From contig MU616624.1 of assembly GCA_025201705.1 (NCBI GenBank), positions 1-64,000 on the forward strand: a stretch of 64,000 bases of DNA, read 5' to 3'. Positions 33,615 to 44,579 of the stretch are shown here, in pieces. This stretch comes from Dissophora ornata. Its lineage: Eukaryota > Mortierellomycota > Mortierellomycetes > Mortierellales > Mortierellaceae. Under the pieces are notes generated by a model. It searched no databases, was not told the origin of the DNA, and worked only from the letters and a program-made list of their open reading frames with translations. Numbering within the stretch: the stretch's first letter is position 1; each line of letters begins with the position of its first letter. A program made the translations under genes and the position numbers.

Positions 33615-35487
33615 ATGTTTAGTGCAAGGCCCTTCGCGAAGGAAAGGAGCGAGGTTCAGTCCGCATGCACGTCGCCTTTTTCCCTGTTCAGAAACCTCAG
33701 CCGTCCGTCCCTGTCGAGTGCAACTCAGGCATCCTCCCGATCAACCTCGCACAAGCGAAGGATATTGCCAGCACCGCCGGGAAAACAAAAATCTCTGTGT
33801 CAAGTGTCTCTTAACGGTCATGTCATACACCAGACAAAGAAGATATTTGGAGCAAGTCCAGCATGGGGAGTGAGCGTGGACGTGTTTATGACGGATTTGC
33901 AAGCCGCTCATATTAAATTTGAGGATCTTTCAGCGCTTCAGCCAGCAAACTGTTGCAGGATGCGGAGAATAAGGTAGAGTGGGTGTCCCTGACGGATGAC
34001 GATAGTGCTGGAGGGCTTAAGGCCACAGGAGTCTGGAAGCCCATTCTTGTGGGAGAGGGCCTTAACTCGACGGTGTACAGGCCAGCTTTTAGTGTCCTAC
34101 GCGTGCAGTTCTTAGCCGGTAGTGACATTCGAAATGTTGAGATCGGAAGCAACTCTCAGCCTATGTTAGTTGTCATAACGGGTGAAAGGGATCTCGGCTG
34201 CGGACGTACCAAGAATGATTGAAAATAACCTGAATCCGGTTTGGAATGAGAATACTGAATCGGAAGTCTGGGGTGCAATATGGCGATGGTTCCGCCAACC
34301 AACCTGATATGGCGACGTTGCCTCACATAACTATCTATGCGAGTGAAGCCCTGGATCATGATTCTGGAATTCTGGCAGTCTATTTGATCGGCGCCAACCT
34401 GGATCGATCTGGAGCGTATTGCGAGTCCTACATTGACAGCGACTACTACCAATTCAGGTCTCAGGTTCAAAGGTCGCGTAGCCCCAGGTGGAGCGAGACC
34501 GCTGACATCTTCGTCAAGGAGCTAGAGTATGCCATGCTCGTGATTATTGTTAAAGAAAAGTCGTTGATGGAAAGGGATCTTATTATCGGCGACTTTGTCA
34601 GCAATATCCGCGCGTTGCTGGAGAGTACCCCTGCTGAGCGGCCGAGCTTCCTACTTCTTGGCAGAGCTGACCAGAGAGAAACTATTCAGCTCAAGTTTGA
34701 GTATTTGCCTGAAATCGAACTCTTGCCCATGGAGCGTCTCGACAATAAGTGCATCTGTATGTCGCGTTGTTGAGCTTTAGTGCTTGAAAAATCATGCTGA
34801 GCTCTACAACCCTTCCGGATTTGACATGGGTAACCTGACTGTCAATTTGGTGCGGGATACGAATCTGATCGCGCCGACCGCTCGGGCATGAGTGACCAAT
34901 GCCTTGTCTCCAGGATGAACGGCAGGAGGTGTACAAATCGGCAGCCATTTAGATGACACGTACATTTTGGCAGTTGGGGTCTTGTGTTTGCTGCTTGCTA
35001 AGGATTATTGCTGATGGTGTTGCCTAATACCCCAACTATCTCGCTATTGCTTTCTGAGACGTCTCGTGCAAAGGATCAGCTGTCTTTCAATCCTTGACTT
35101 GAATCAAGTTTCGATCTTCGCAAAATCCAATTGGTGCTCCCCAATGAGTTCTCCTGCAGAACAAGCACAACAAGGGTGATTTTTAGTTGCGTCTAAAATT
35201 CATACCAGAGTTCCTGTCGTTCAGCAAACGAAAGTCTTTGGGGCCACATTCATAGGAGGGGAGTCAATATGATGGCCCATGGCGGCCATGTGCTTGGACA
35301 GGCCGGCATGGCTGAAGCTGGTGCCATTGCTAGAGGAGTAGGCGCCGTCGGCCATGTGCTTGGACAGGCCGGCATGGCTGAAGCTGGTGCCATTGCTAGA
35401 GGAGTAGGCGCCGTCGGCCATGGAGCAATGGATGTCACTGGAGCTGTTGGAAAGGGCGCCATCAAGGGTGTCAAAATTCAACCTTAG
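33615..35487 (+). pseudogene. Decayed multi-C2-domain protein gene
   Basis: Remnants of several C2 domains in order on one strand but in changing frames: 33770-33950 (SLNGHVIHQTKKIFGASPAW, DVFMTD), 33953-34222 (LQDAENKVEWVSLTDDDSAG, VWKPILVGEG), 34246-34773 (ESYIDSDYYQFRSQVQRSRS then PRWSETADIFV, DLIIGDFVSNI), and about 34820-34950 (NLTVNLVRDTNLIA, then ADRSGMSD after a shift). C2 domains bind membranes, often with Ca2+, and this repeated layout resembles fungal tricalbin-like or multi-C2 proteins. The frame change near 33945 (CAGCCAGCAAACTG), in-frame stops at 34219 and 34773 and the lack of room for introns at these breaks argue for decay. The last part (35269-35487) is open and encodes two identical 22-residue Gly/Ala-rich units, the probable C-terminal tail. 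Confidence 0.7.
35284..35415 (+). repeat. Two identical 66-bp tandem units
   Basis: Units 35284-35349 and 35350-35415 are base-for-base identical and keep the reading frame, encoding GHVLGQAGMAEAGAIARGV plus GAV twice. Perfect identity within an otherwise decayed gene suggests a recent duplication. Confidence 0.9.
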
Positions 35488-35627
35488 TGTGGTCTTGAAT
35501 GCGAGATAATTCGCACACATCTTGTTGAACAGCAAACAGGGGGTGGTGCATAAACGTACTGCACATCTTATCGGGGATGAACAGCGAACTTCATTTGTCC
35601 GAATGCTTGCCAGCCAAAATCGTTCTA

Positions 35628-35741
35628 GGTTTTTAGAATAGGGGCAATTCAACAACATCGACGATACCGAACGATGTGTTGACACAAAAAAGTCTTGATT
35701 TGGGCAACGAATATGTTGTTGAATTGCCTATTCTAAAAACC
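35628..35741. mobile_element. MITE-like element with TA target-site duplication
   Basis: A 114-bp element flanked by TA on both sides (35626-35627, 35742-35743). The terminal inverted repeats are about 31-33 nt and match except for two extra G in the left copy: GGTTTTTAGAATAGGGGCAA continuing to ACAACAT on the left, and the reverse complement with GG on the right. There is no coding capacity. TA duplication and short size fit a Tc1/mariner-derived MITE. A stable hairpin RNA gene is the alternative. Confidence 0.65.
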
Positions 35742-35864
35742 TAAATAGTATTCGTAAAGCATACTTGAATCCTCTGTGTGAGTGCGCCTTTTCGCGACGA
35801 AAGCTGCCTTCTTGTTCCTATACACTTCATCTTCCGCTCTTGTCTCGTTTTTCCCCATCGATCC

Positions 35865-37978
35865 ATGGCCGTGTTCACTCCACTTATTCACTATGTGCTC
35901 ATGCACTCGACCCGCAAAAACGGCGTCAAGGCACTCGTCGCTTTCTTAGCAGTTTTCATCTACAAGTACCGCTCCCACGCCGTCGGCACTCGTCGTCGCC
36001 CAGACCTCAAGCAACCCAAGGGAGCAATTCCAGTGTTCGGCCATATGCTCTTGCTCGCTTCGGTCCCTGGCACGAGGCTGTATGAGTTCTTCGAGAAGCA
36101 GAGCAATGAACTTGGCCCGTGCTGGTCTATATCACTCCCATTCATTGGCCGCATGATTCAGATCGACACTCCTGAGAACGTCGAGTATGTTCTCAAAACC
36201 AACTTTTGGAACTACGAAAAAGGCCCTATTCTCAGAGCATCCCTGAGCGATCTCCTTGGCAAAGGTCCATTACATACTCTGGCGTCTCGATTGAAATTAG
36301 CAGCTTATATATCACTTTACTAACCCGTTGCCTATTTTGTTTCTATCTTGAAAGGTATATTTAACTCTGACGGCGCCGACTGGAAGTATCAACGCAAGCT
36401 TGCAAGTCATATCTTTAACGTGGAGGCTTTCCGTGAGTACACAAGCGACGTCTTTGTGATTGAGGGAAAGAAAGCCCTCGACTACCTTGGCAAGGCCGCG
36501 GACGAAGGGATCGTCATCGATTTTCATGCCTTGATGCTTCACTACACCCTCGACACCTTTGGGACGTATGTATTCGGCCGATAAGCCTACTTCACACACT
36601 GTATCAATCGTAAATGCTATTAATGCTACGCGCGGGTTTGCATCTCCTTAATTTGAATATCTCTGTCGATCTCACTTCTCGCCTTGCCGTCTCCTGCCTT
36701 TGAATCAGCATCTCATTTGGAAAGAGCTTTGGCTGCCTCGAAAACGTCGACCAAGAGGTCCCGTTTGCCATCTCTCTTGACGGTCTGACTAGAATATGCT
36801 CCGACCGTCTGATGGATCCCATTTGGAAGATCCGTGAGCACCTGACAGGCGTCAGTAAGAAGGCCGATTACGACAAGCAATTGATTCGCGGACACGGACT
36901 TGAAATTATCCAGAGGCGAAGAAAGGAGGGCTATCATGCCCGGAAGAAGGACCTCCTTCAACTGTTCATAGAAGCCAGGGATGGTAAGGGCCAGTCGCTA
37001 TCTGACGAGCTCCTAGTTGATATAATTATCAACTTTACGGCAAGTTCAATGTCATGAACCACACAAAGCCAATTGATGATTAGTGTGCATTTCACTAATG
37101 CTCGCGAACACTCGCATGAAAGCAGATGGCTGGACGCGATACTACAGCCCAAGCGCTTTCATGGATGCTCTATCTTCTCTTTCGAGATGGCACCGACAAG
37201 AATATCGCGAAGACACTGATCCAAGAGGTTGACGACGTTCTTGGAGGCTTGGATCCCACATACGACACCCACAAGCGGCAGAAATATGCCGAGGCATGGT
37301 ATGGATGTCCGTAGCATTCACCAGCATGATGTTTAGCGTAACAGGTTGCGGTAATGCGCTGAACCACCCCTCTTTTGACCTTGCCTCCCCGTTGCTTTCC
37401 TCTGTCCTCCTCCTACCGATATTTCTTGACAGCTTTTATGAAGGTATCCCAACGAGCATACGCGTCATGGCCATGGACTTTGACAACCAGACTCATTGAT
37501 AAACTCTGGTATTGACTCAATTCGTTGTTTTTATTCTCTATTCTCATCCCTACCGATACTGCTCCTAGCGCTTCGCATTTTCCCCTCGCTCCCCCGCAAT
37601 ATGAAATTGTGCGTCAAGGACGACGTGCTGCCTGACGGCACAAAGATCCACGCCGGCGAGTGGGTCACATGGAGTTCGTATGTGATGGGTCGAAGCGAAC
37701 TTGTGTGGGGCCCAGATGCCAAGGAATTCAAGCCTTCGCGCTGGATTAATACGGAGAGGCCATCCCAAGGCAGGTTCAATTCGTTCCATGTTGGGCCTCG
37801 AGTCTGCTTAGGCCAGCAGTTCGCAACGATTGAGGCTTTGACACTGATCGGCATGATTTTCGGGTCGTTCGAGCTGAGTTTGGTCGAGCCGTCCAAGGCG
37901 CCACCCTATGGCGTCTCAATCACAATGCCCATGCTTGAGGGTCTGAAAGTGAGGGTGACCAGGCGAACCAAATTGTAG
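35865..37978 (+). CDS. Cytochrome P450 (CYP704/CYP52-like monooxygenase)
   Basis: Haem-thiolate monooxygenase anchored in the ER, probably acting on fatty acids or alkane-like substrates. Six exons: 35865-36264, 36355-36565, 36709-37039, 37126-37298, 37433-37443 (11 nt) and 37569-37978, for 511 residues. N-terminal anchor: VKALVAFLAVFIYKYR. I-helix motif AGRDTT at 316-321; ExxR at E375-A-L-R378; haem loop FHVGPRVCLG with Cys455. Intron 37040-37125 is GC-AG (GCAAGT donor); its splice places INFT directly before MAGRDTT as the family requires. The 11-nt exon supplies FYE, so the ExxR glutamate lies in it and the codon after Glu is split. Without this exon the frame would be lost. The subfamily call is from general resemblance (SFGCLENVDQEV) and is tentative. 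Confidence 0.88.
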
Positions 37979-38183
37979 ACGATAGAATTTGATCGAGGTG
38001 GCCCGGTGAGCTTTCGCATTGGCACAATATCTACCACGCTGCCCCCACATTAAATGAGCCGCACACACTTTATTCTCCCACACGGCAGAGCACAGGGCGC
38101 AGAAAATATAAATAAAACATCGTTGGGTCATTCCATTCCATTGTCCTTTGCTCATCCCTCCCATCACACTAAACAACTTCCAA

Positions 38184-39293
38184 ATGCATTTGCAGAACAA
38201 GGTGGCCATCATCACCGGGGCATCGTCAGGTTTGTCTTACTCGAGCAAATATTCGTTTCACTGTTGAGTGCCAGTCGCCAACACCACAACTAAATCTTGA
38301 CAACCACACGCAGGCTTCGGCAAGGCCCTGGCAGCCCGACTCGTTGGCAAGGGGTAGGAAAGCACAGCTGCGTTCAACGGATTGGCCCTGCTCGAACGGC
38401 AAGGCTCCACTCACTCACTCAAATATCGTACGTTCGGTACTTTTTAGCGTCAAGGTCATTCTTGCCGACATTGACATCAAGGACGGTGAACGCCTCGCAA
38501 ACGAATTGAATTATGGGTTAGTGGAAATGATGGTATCGATAAAGCAAAGTCCACGCACTACGTAGAGGCTGACTTGGCATTGAATGACTGCCACCTTCAA
38601 GTCACGATGGAAAGGTAGCCCACTTTATTAGATGCGACGTTACCAACTATGGTCATCAGGCAGACATGTTCAAAGCTGCAGAGAAGCACTTTGGCGGTGT
38701 TGACATTATCATCAACAACGCCGGCATTGCTGAGAAAAACCCTCTTTGGGAAGACGATGAAGGAGCCTGGAAAAAAGTTATCGACATTGACCTTTCCGCG
38801 GTGGTCGAGGGCACGCGCTTGGGCATTCAAGCTTTGAAGAAACAGGGTCGCGGTGGAGTCATCATCAATACGGCGTCCTTGGCTGGATTATACCCTCAGC
38901 CCTTGACGCCTGTATACTCGGCAGCCAAGTTTGGAGTGATCGGTCTCACTCGCTCGTGCAAGGAATTGGGCGACAACATCCGAGTTAATGCCGTGGCACC
39001 CAGGTATGATATTAAAGCATCCCATGTGCTTCGTCGGACTCTTGGTGTTCTGCACGCCCACACTGACCAAATCCACACACAGTTTTAGTGACACCAAGAT
39101 TATCAGTGGAGTGAAAGAGTTGGTCATGACCATGGCGCCATTGGTCCCGGTAGAGCTGGTGATCGATGCATTCATGATGCTGATTGAGGATGATTCCTAC
39201 AGAGGGGATGTGGCCAGGGTCACGCCTAAGTACGGCGTTTCAATCATCGGACGAACTGTCGGGAATTCCAAAGAGAAAAAGGCAAAGCTTTAG
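38184..39293 (+). CDS. Short-chain dehydrogenase/reductase (HPGD-like)
   Basis: NAD(P)-dependent oxidoreductase of the classical SDR family. Exons 38184-38229, 38314-38353, 38448-38516, 38602-39003 and 39083-39293 give 255 residues; introns are 84, 94, 85 and 79 bp. The cofactor motif TGASSGFG is split by the first intron. Other landmarks: the acidic residue after beta-2 (LADIDIKDG), indicating NAD preference; NNAG; the catalytic Ser in NTASLAG; and YSAAK. Overall it resembles 15-hydroxyprostaglandin dehydrogenase-type SDRs, which oxidise hydroxy-lipids. It lies 205 bp downstream of the P450 on the same strand, so hydroxylation followed by oxidation of the same lipid is an attractive but unproven link. 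Confidence 0.88.
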
Positions 39294-39422
39294 AGCTAGC
39301 TTTCAGATATGGAAATATATGTGTGTATAAAGTCTTGTATCTTTTGACAGGGAGCAAGTGCAGAGCTGTCAGCAACAGCGCGATTGAAGTATTGAAAAAG
39401 CGTGAGCTACGGACGAGGATCT

Positions 39423-39975
39423 GAAGTTGCGCTCGACCTGATCACGGGATTCTAGGCGACGTGTCATGTAGAGAAGAGCTTTATGCGAAGAGCATTGATG
39501 TTTGTATTGAACCACAGGCTACATCCACGCGTCCACCAGTGCCAAAAAAAGATGCAGATTTGATGAGATTAAGACGCGAGAGATCCGTTGATTCTCGGAG
39601 GAGAATCGCATTTTTGCTCTTTGAATAGAACGAGCAAACTTGAGGAATGATGTCCATGGTCAAAGGAAGGCAGTGCGACATTGGCGCAAAGTAATTATGA
39701 GACTGTGGACACGAATAGGATCATAAACAAGTCGTATCTTCTGTTGTTATGTTTTCTTTTCATCTACAAGCCTATCGGAAAGTTTACTCCAGGGATAAGA
39801 TGCTGGTGATCAATCGGCTGTTGTTCTATGGGCTATCCCCGGGTGCACTCTGGAGAGAGAGCACTTTGACACCATCCCCCGATCGTAAACACGTTGACTT
39901 ATCAAAGGAAAGAATCGCGCGAGTAAACCTTGTGCATCACATGCAGGCAACAACACGCCAATCGGCTGCTTGCCG
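39423..39975. repeat. Direct repeat, copy 1
   Basis: This segment matches 41083-41732 in the same orientation over most of its length, for example GATCACGGGATTCTAGGCGA, GCAGATTTGATGAGATTA, GAGCAAACTTGAGGAA and GTAAACACGTTGACTTATCA. The copies differ by many substitutions and indels. Nothing in it is coding. Confidence 0.85.
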
Positions 39976-40449
39976 GAGCCATCTCGCCTACCACTACGGA
40001 TCTAATGCGTCATTCCTAGATGTCCTTTGATTTATCGGGAAAAGGCGGGCGAGAAGAGCAACACCGTCTGTCTGGAGAATAATGCTGTGCCAACCAAATG
40101 CTTCTGGGACGACCCAATTGGGTGGCGTACTTCTTCCTCCATCCCTAGCCAGATTCATCTGCGAATGCGCATCGCTTGACCTGGAATTACTCTCGACAGG
40201 CACAGCGAGATCTTGTCCTCTTGAGTGCTTGATCGGTTGTTTATTCATCAGTCTGCCTCTTCACGCTTGAATTCGAATCAAGTCGACCCACTGGAGAAGT
40301 GACGAGTCATCCAATCTACCATCGTGTTGGTGTCAGATGCCCTTTAGATTCCGGCATCAATAATCTTTTAGTCCTGTCGCCACCTTCTTTCCCCACGATC
40401 CATCCACGTCTGGGCGGGATCTTGTATTCGTTGTACGAATTCATAAGAC

Positions 40450-40753
40450 AAAATATTCCCTGTTTGTTCGGGAAAGTGAATCTGCATTTCGTAGTGAAAA
40501 AGCCATCAACTAAAAGAATTTGGGGCCTGGAGGCAATGGACAAGGAGCCATTGAAGAAATATTGCCCTAACGGGTATTATTTTCCGATGCAGCCGACGTC
40601 GACAAGACGAAGTTGGAGAAGGTGAATGACCTGCCGCCGATACTCATGGCGCTCGGCATCACTAACTGCAAAAGACTCCTCGGCGAGAAATACAGCACAT
40701 TAGTCGAGTGCATGCGCGCCAGAAAGGTCAAGAGGCACAAACCAGGCCTGTAG
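40450..40753 (+). pseudogene. Unidentified gene remnant between the direct repeats
   Basis: Two protein-like blocks in different frames: GKVNLHFVVKKPSTKRIWGL then EAMDKEPLKKYCPNG (about 40468-40575), and VDKTKLEKVNDLPPILMALG then ITNCKRLLGEKYSTLVECMR ending at TAG 40751-40753. They adjoin with a frame change and no room for a normal intron. I do not recognise the family. Confidence 0.35.
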
Positions 40754-41082
40754 GTAGACAACTTTCTAAGTGCCCATCGAACACAATCAAGCACACGCCG
40801 ATCGCATATAGTTATATAGTCATAGCGACCACATCCACGTTCTAAGAAAACCTATTCGCATCTGCTGCTCTGTCTCTCTTGCCGCCCATTGGCATGTCAA
40901 TTCTGTCTGAAGAGATAACTCCCTTAACTTTAACAGCGCAAGGAAAAACAAATACCCTTGGAAGATGTCAATCCAACTCTAAGGACTATCCTTCTTGCAC
41001 AGATCGGGGTCGATCTTCCGATAAAATTTCCTACTGGCACAATGCGGATTAGCGCAGTAATGTATTGGTGGCAAATAAACGA

Positions 41083-41732
41083 CTTCAAGTTACGCTGGAC
41101 TTGATCACGGGATTCTAGGCGACGTGCAATGTGATGATGTGAAGAGCTTTATGTGAGGAGCTATATGTGAGGAGCTATATGTGAGGAGCTATATGTGAGG
41201 AGCTATATGTGGAGAGCATCGATGTTTCTATTGGGCTAAAGGCTATGCACATCCACACGTCCACTAGTGTCCAAAAAAAATGCAGATTTGATGAGATTAG
41301 GACGCGAGAGATCTGTTGATTCTCGGCGCATGGTTGCATTTTTACTCTTTGAGCAAACTTGAGGAACGATGTCCAAAGGAAGGCAGTGCGGCACAGGCGC
41401 GAAGTAACTATGAGCCTGTGAGGACGAAAAGGATCGTATCTTCACAGTGTTATTTTTCTTCTTTCCATCGATAGATCTGACCTATCGGGGAGTTTACTCC
41501 AGGGATCAGTGATGCTGGCATCCAGTTGGTGACTCGCAATTGTTGTTTTATGGGCCATCCTCGGGCGCACCCTGGAGAGAGAGCACTTTGATATCATCTC
41601 TGATAGTAAACACGTTGACTTATCACCTTGCAAGGCACGGGATTAGTAGTGTTCATAAAAAAAGCCAAAGGGAGGAAAAATAACGCGAGTAAACCTTGTG
41701 CATGACAAACACGCGTATCGATGGCTTGCCTG
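41083..41732. repeat. Direct repeat, copy 2
   Basis: Second copy of 39423-39975, lying about 540 bp upstream of the urea transporter start. It is longer than copy 1 mainly because of a local tandem expansion (41152-41211) and an insertion near 41635-41680. Confidence 0.85.
41152..41211 (+). repeat. 14-bp tandem repeat (GTGAGGAGCTATAT)
   Basis: Four consecutive near-perfect copies of GTGAGGAGCTATAT lie within direct-repeat copy 2. Copy 1 has only a single diverged unit at the matching place, so the expansion came after the duplication. Confidence 0.9.
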
Positions 41733-42049
41733 TGCAATGGCCATTTGTGTTGTTTCATCTCACTTGCTGCCCCGCAAATCCACGGTGTGCATGTCCTTGA
41801 ACGTTTAAATAAGCGTTTTTAGGTTGACGGCATGAACGGCTGCTGCATAAGATAAGAAATTCAGTCGGAAAAATCGAGCACCAATGTGGCCCATGTTGCC
41901 GCTCACACAACTGTGGCTGGCCATCGGAACATGCTCCAACGCGTCTAGGTCCACCGGAGGGCTGTCCTTCGACAATGTACATGCCGACATGCAGTGTCCG
42001 TCTACGAGCCTCTACCATTCGTCGCATCTCGCGTGTATTTCCGGTGCTG

Positions 42050-42069
42050 TATAAAAATACGGTATAAAT
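42050..42069 (+). promoter_or_regulatory. TATA boxes of the urea transporter gene
   Basis: TATAAAAA (42050-42057) and TATAAAT (42063-42069) lie 200-220 bp upstream of the ATG, followed by the pyrimidine-rich leader usual in fungi. Confidence 0.45.
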
Positions 42070-42271
42070 GCTGGTCGCCTTTTTTCTAATTTCCTTGTCT
42101 GAAGATCAACCTCACTCGACGCCAACTTACTTTTACTTCAATATCGTCCTGCTTCCCCTTCCTTCTCGTTGCCCTGATCCCTCTCTCCATCCCCTCTTTT
42201 TCGTTCCATTCACCACTCTACTGGAGATTGCAGACACATCTCAACCGATCAATCAAGACAGCAATCAGAAT

Positions 42272-44579
42272 ATGGCGGCTATTTTGAGCGAAGGACTAGG
42301 ATATGGCATTGGTAAAAACATCTTCCGAATGCTACAGACCTTTGATTGGCAAGATTGAGTACTGCCAAGAGTGTGCTAACAAAAATCCTCTTCTTGACTC
42401 TAGTTCTGGGCTTTGGTCTGGTCTTTGCAGCCATCATGACCTTGATCACGATGATCCAGAAGCGCTTTTTAGGGGAGAAGGTCACATCAGAAGAGTACAT
42501 GGCAGCTGGCCGAAGTGTTAAGACAGGTCTAGTGGCTTCTGCAGTCGTCTCATCTTGGACTTGGGCTGCCACACTACTGCAATCATCCTCAGTCGCCTAC
42601 AAGTACGGTATCTCGGGGCCGTTTTGGTATGCCTCTGGAGCCAGTGTCCAGGTGAGGCGCCCCTATCATGCTCAACAGACGGGATCAATCGTCCTTTCAC
42701 AACAGCCACTGAAGTGTCCCTGATCTCGGTATACTAATTATGCGTTGTCGTTTGGTCTGTGGGTGACGTAGGTGTTGCTGTTTTCGGTCCTCGCCATCGA
42801 ACTCAAGCGCAAGTGTCCCAACGCCCATACATTTTTGGAGATCATCTCGATCCGATATGGTCGCAAAGCCCATTTTGTCTTCTTGTTCTTTGGTCTGCTC
42901 ACCAACGTCATTGTCAGCGCGATGCTCTTGCTAGGAGGATCTGCTGTGGTGTCGGCACTGACAGGCATGAACACGATCGCAGCCTGCTTTCTCTTGCCAC
43001 TCGGTGTGATTATCTACACACTCTTTGGTGGCCTCAAGGCCACATTTATAGCCGATTACTCGCACACAGTCGTGATCATGATCATTGTCTTGCTCTTCAG
43101 CTTCACCGCCTATGCGACCTCGGACCTGATCGGAAGCCCAGGAAAGATGTATGAGCTCCTGCAACAGGCCGCTGCCCTGCACCCCGTGGATGGCAACCAT
43201 GAAGGAAGCTATCTGACTATGGCCAGCTCACAGGGACTGATGTTCGGAATCATCAACCTGTGCTCCAACTTTGGAACAGTCTTTATCGACAACGCTTACT
43301 GGCAGCGCGCCATTGCAGCCTCGCCACATTCAACTGTCAAGGCCTACCTGATCGGAGGACTATCCTGGTTTGCCATTCCATTCACCCTTGCGACGACGCT
43401 GGGCATCTCGGCAGTGGCACTAGAGTCTAATGAGAATTTCCCTACATATCCCAACCGACTCACGGCAAGCGACGTCTCTGCTGGTCTGGTGGCTCCCAAC
43501 GCTGCCGTGGCGCTGCTTGGTCATGGAGGCGCAGTGGCGGTGTTGCTGTTGGTCTTCATGGCAGTCACCTCAGCCGCCAGTGCGGAGCTGATTGCAGTGA
43601 GCTCTGTCTGCACCTTTGATGTCTACAGGACCTACATTAACCCCATGGCCACCGGAAAGCAGCTTATCAACGTTTCGCATGGTGTTGTTGGAGGATTCGG
43701 ACTTATCATGGGAGTGCTTGCCGTGATCTTGAAGGAGGCCGGCATCGACCTTGGATATCTTTACTCACTGGTATGTATATCACCTTTGGCTGTGTTCCAC
43801 CGCGCTCATCTTTTGTCCCTCTTTCTCTTCCTAACGCAAGCGCTTTTGTCTATGAACAGATGGGAGTGTTGATCTCGTCAGCTGTTCTTCCAGTGACATT
43901 CTCGCTGTTGTGGAGGAAGCAAAACGTCGTTGCGGCTTGTGTTGCCCCTGTTGGAGGGCTCTGCATCTCGATCACGGCATGGCTCGTCTGCGCAAAGCTC
44001 TACTCTGGGGAGATCACTCTTGCAAGCACAGGCACAGATCAGGCCATGTTGGCTGGCAACCTGGCAGCCCTGATCAGCGGAGGAGTCATCTCTGCCATCC
44101 TCTCTCTAATCAATCCTGACGACTACACGTTTGATGCCACGCGCAAGTTGAGACAAGTAACGGACGATGATGTCGTGGGTACACCCGAAAGCAACACCTC
44201 AATGGAGGAAGTGGGCGTGGACGAGAAGAAGGCAGCTGCAGGAGCTACGACTGTGGAGGTTGCGCGCCCCAAGGAAGGCTGGAGCTTTGATGCAGAGGAG
44301 GACGCCAAGTTGGCCAAGGCATCGCGCTTTGCTCGCTGGAGCTCTGGGGTCTTGACGGTTGTGCTGATCTTGCTCTGGCCGCTGCCAATGTTCTTCTCGA
44401 AGTACGTGTTCTCGGAGGGATTCTACACGGGGTGGGTGGTACTGAGCATCGTGTGGGCAATCTGTTCGACGATTGCAGTGACGATCTACCCGATCTGGGA
44501 GTCGCGTGGGTCGATCGGCGAGGTATTCAGGGGCATGTACGAGTATGTAAGCAGCAAGTCGTCGACGGCAGCAGTATAG
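42272..44579 (+). CDS. DUR3: Urea active transporter DUR3 (sodium:solute symporter family)
   Basis: High-affinity proton-coupled urea (and polyamine) uptake at the plasma membrane. Exons 42272-42311, 42404-42651, 42772-43770 and 43860-44579 give 668 residues; introns are 92, 120 and 89 bp. DUR3-type landmarks: SSEEYMAAGRSVKTGLVASA-like segment after helix 1 (here TSEEYMAAGRSVKTGLVASA), SSWTWAATLLQSSSVAYKYG, GPFWYASGASVQ, FGGLKATFIADY, NLCSNFGTVFIDNAYWQRAI and GNLAALISGGVIS, then a long cytoplasmic loop and two more helices. About 15 hydrophobic helices can be followed. The first coding exon is only 40 nt. Expression of this family is normally nitrogen-repressed; I did not identify convincing clustered GATA sites. 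Confidence 0.94.

Noticed and set aside
35221..35685. Minus-strand frame over the 66-bp repeats
   Set aside because: It is the complement of the repeat; the plus-strand frame continues the C2-type protein tail.
36541..36600. Possible mutated splice donor (ATAAGC) after VFGR in the P450 gene, suggesting a pseudogene
   Set aside because: Donor GTATGT at 36566 with acceptor at 36708 gives FGTISFGKSFGCL, the family sequence, so the gene is intact.
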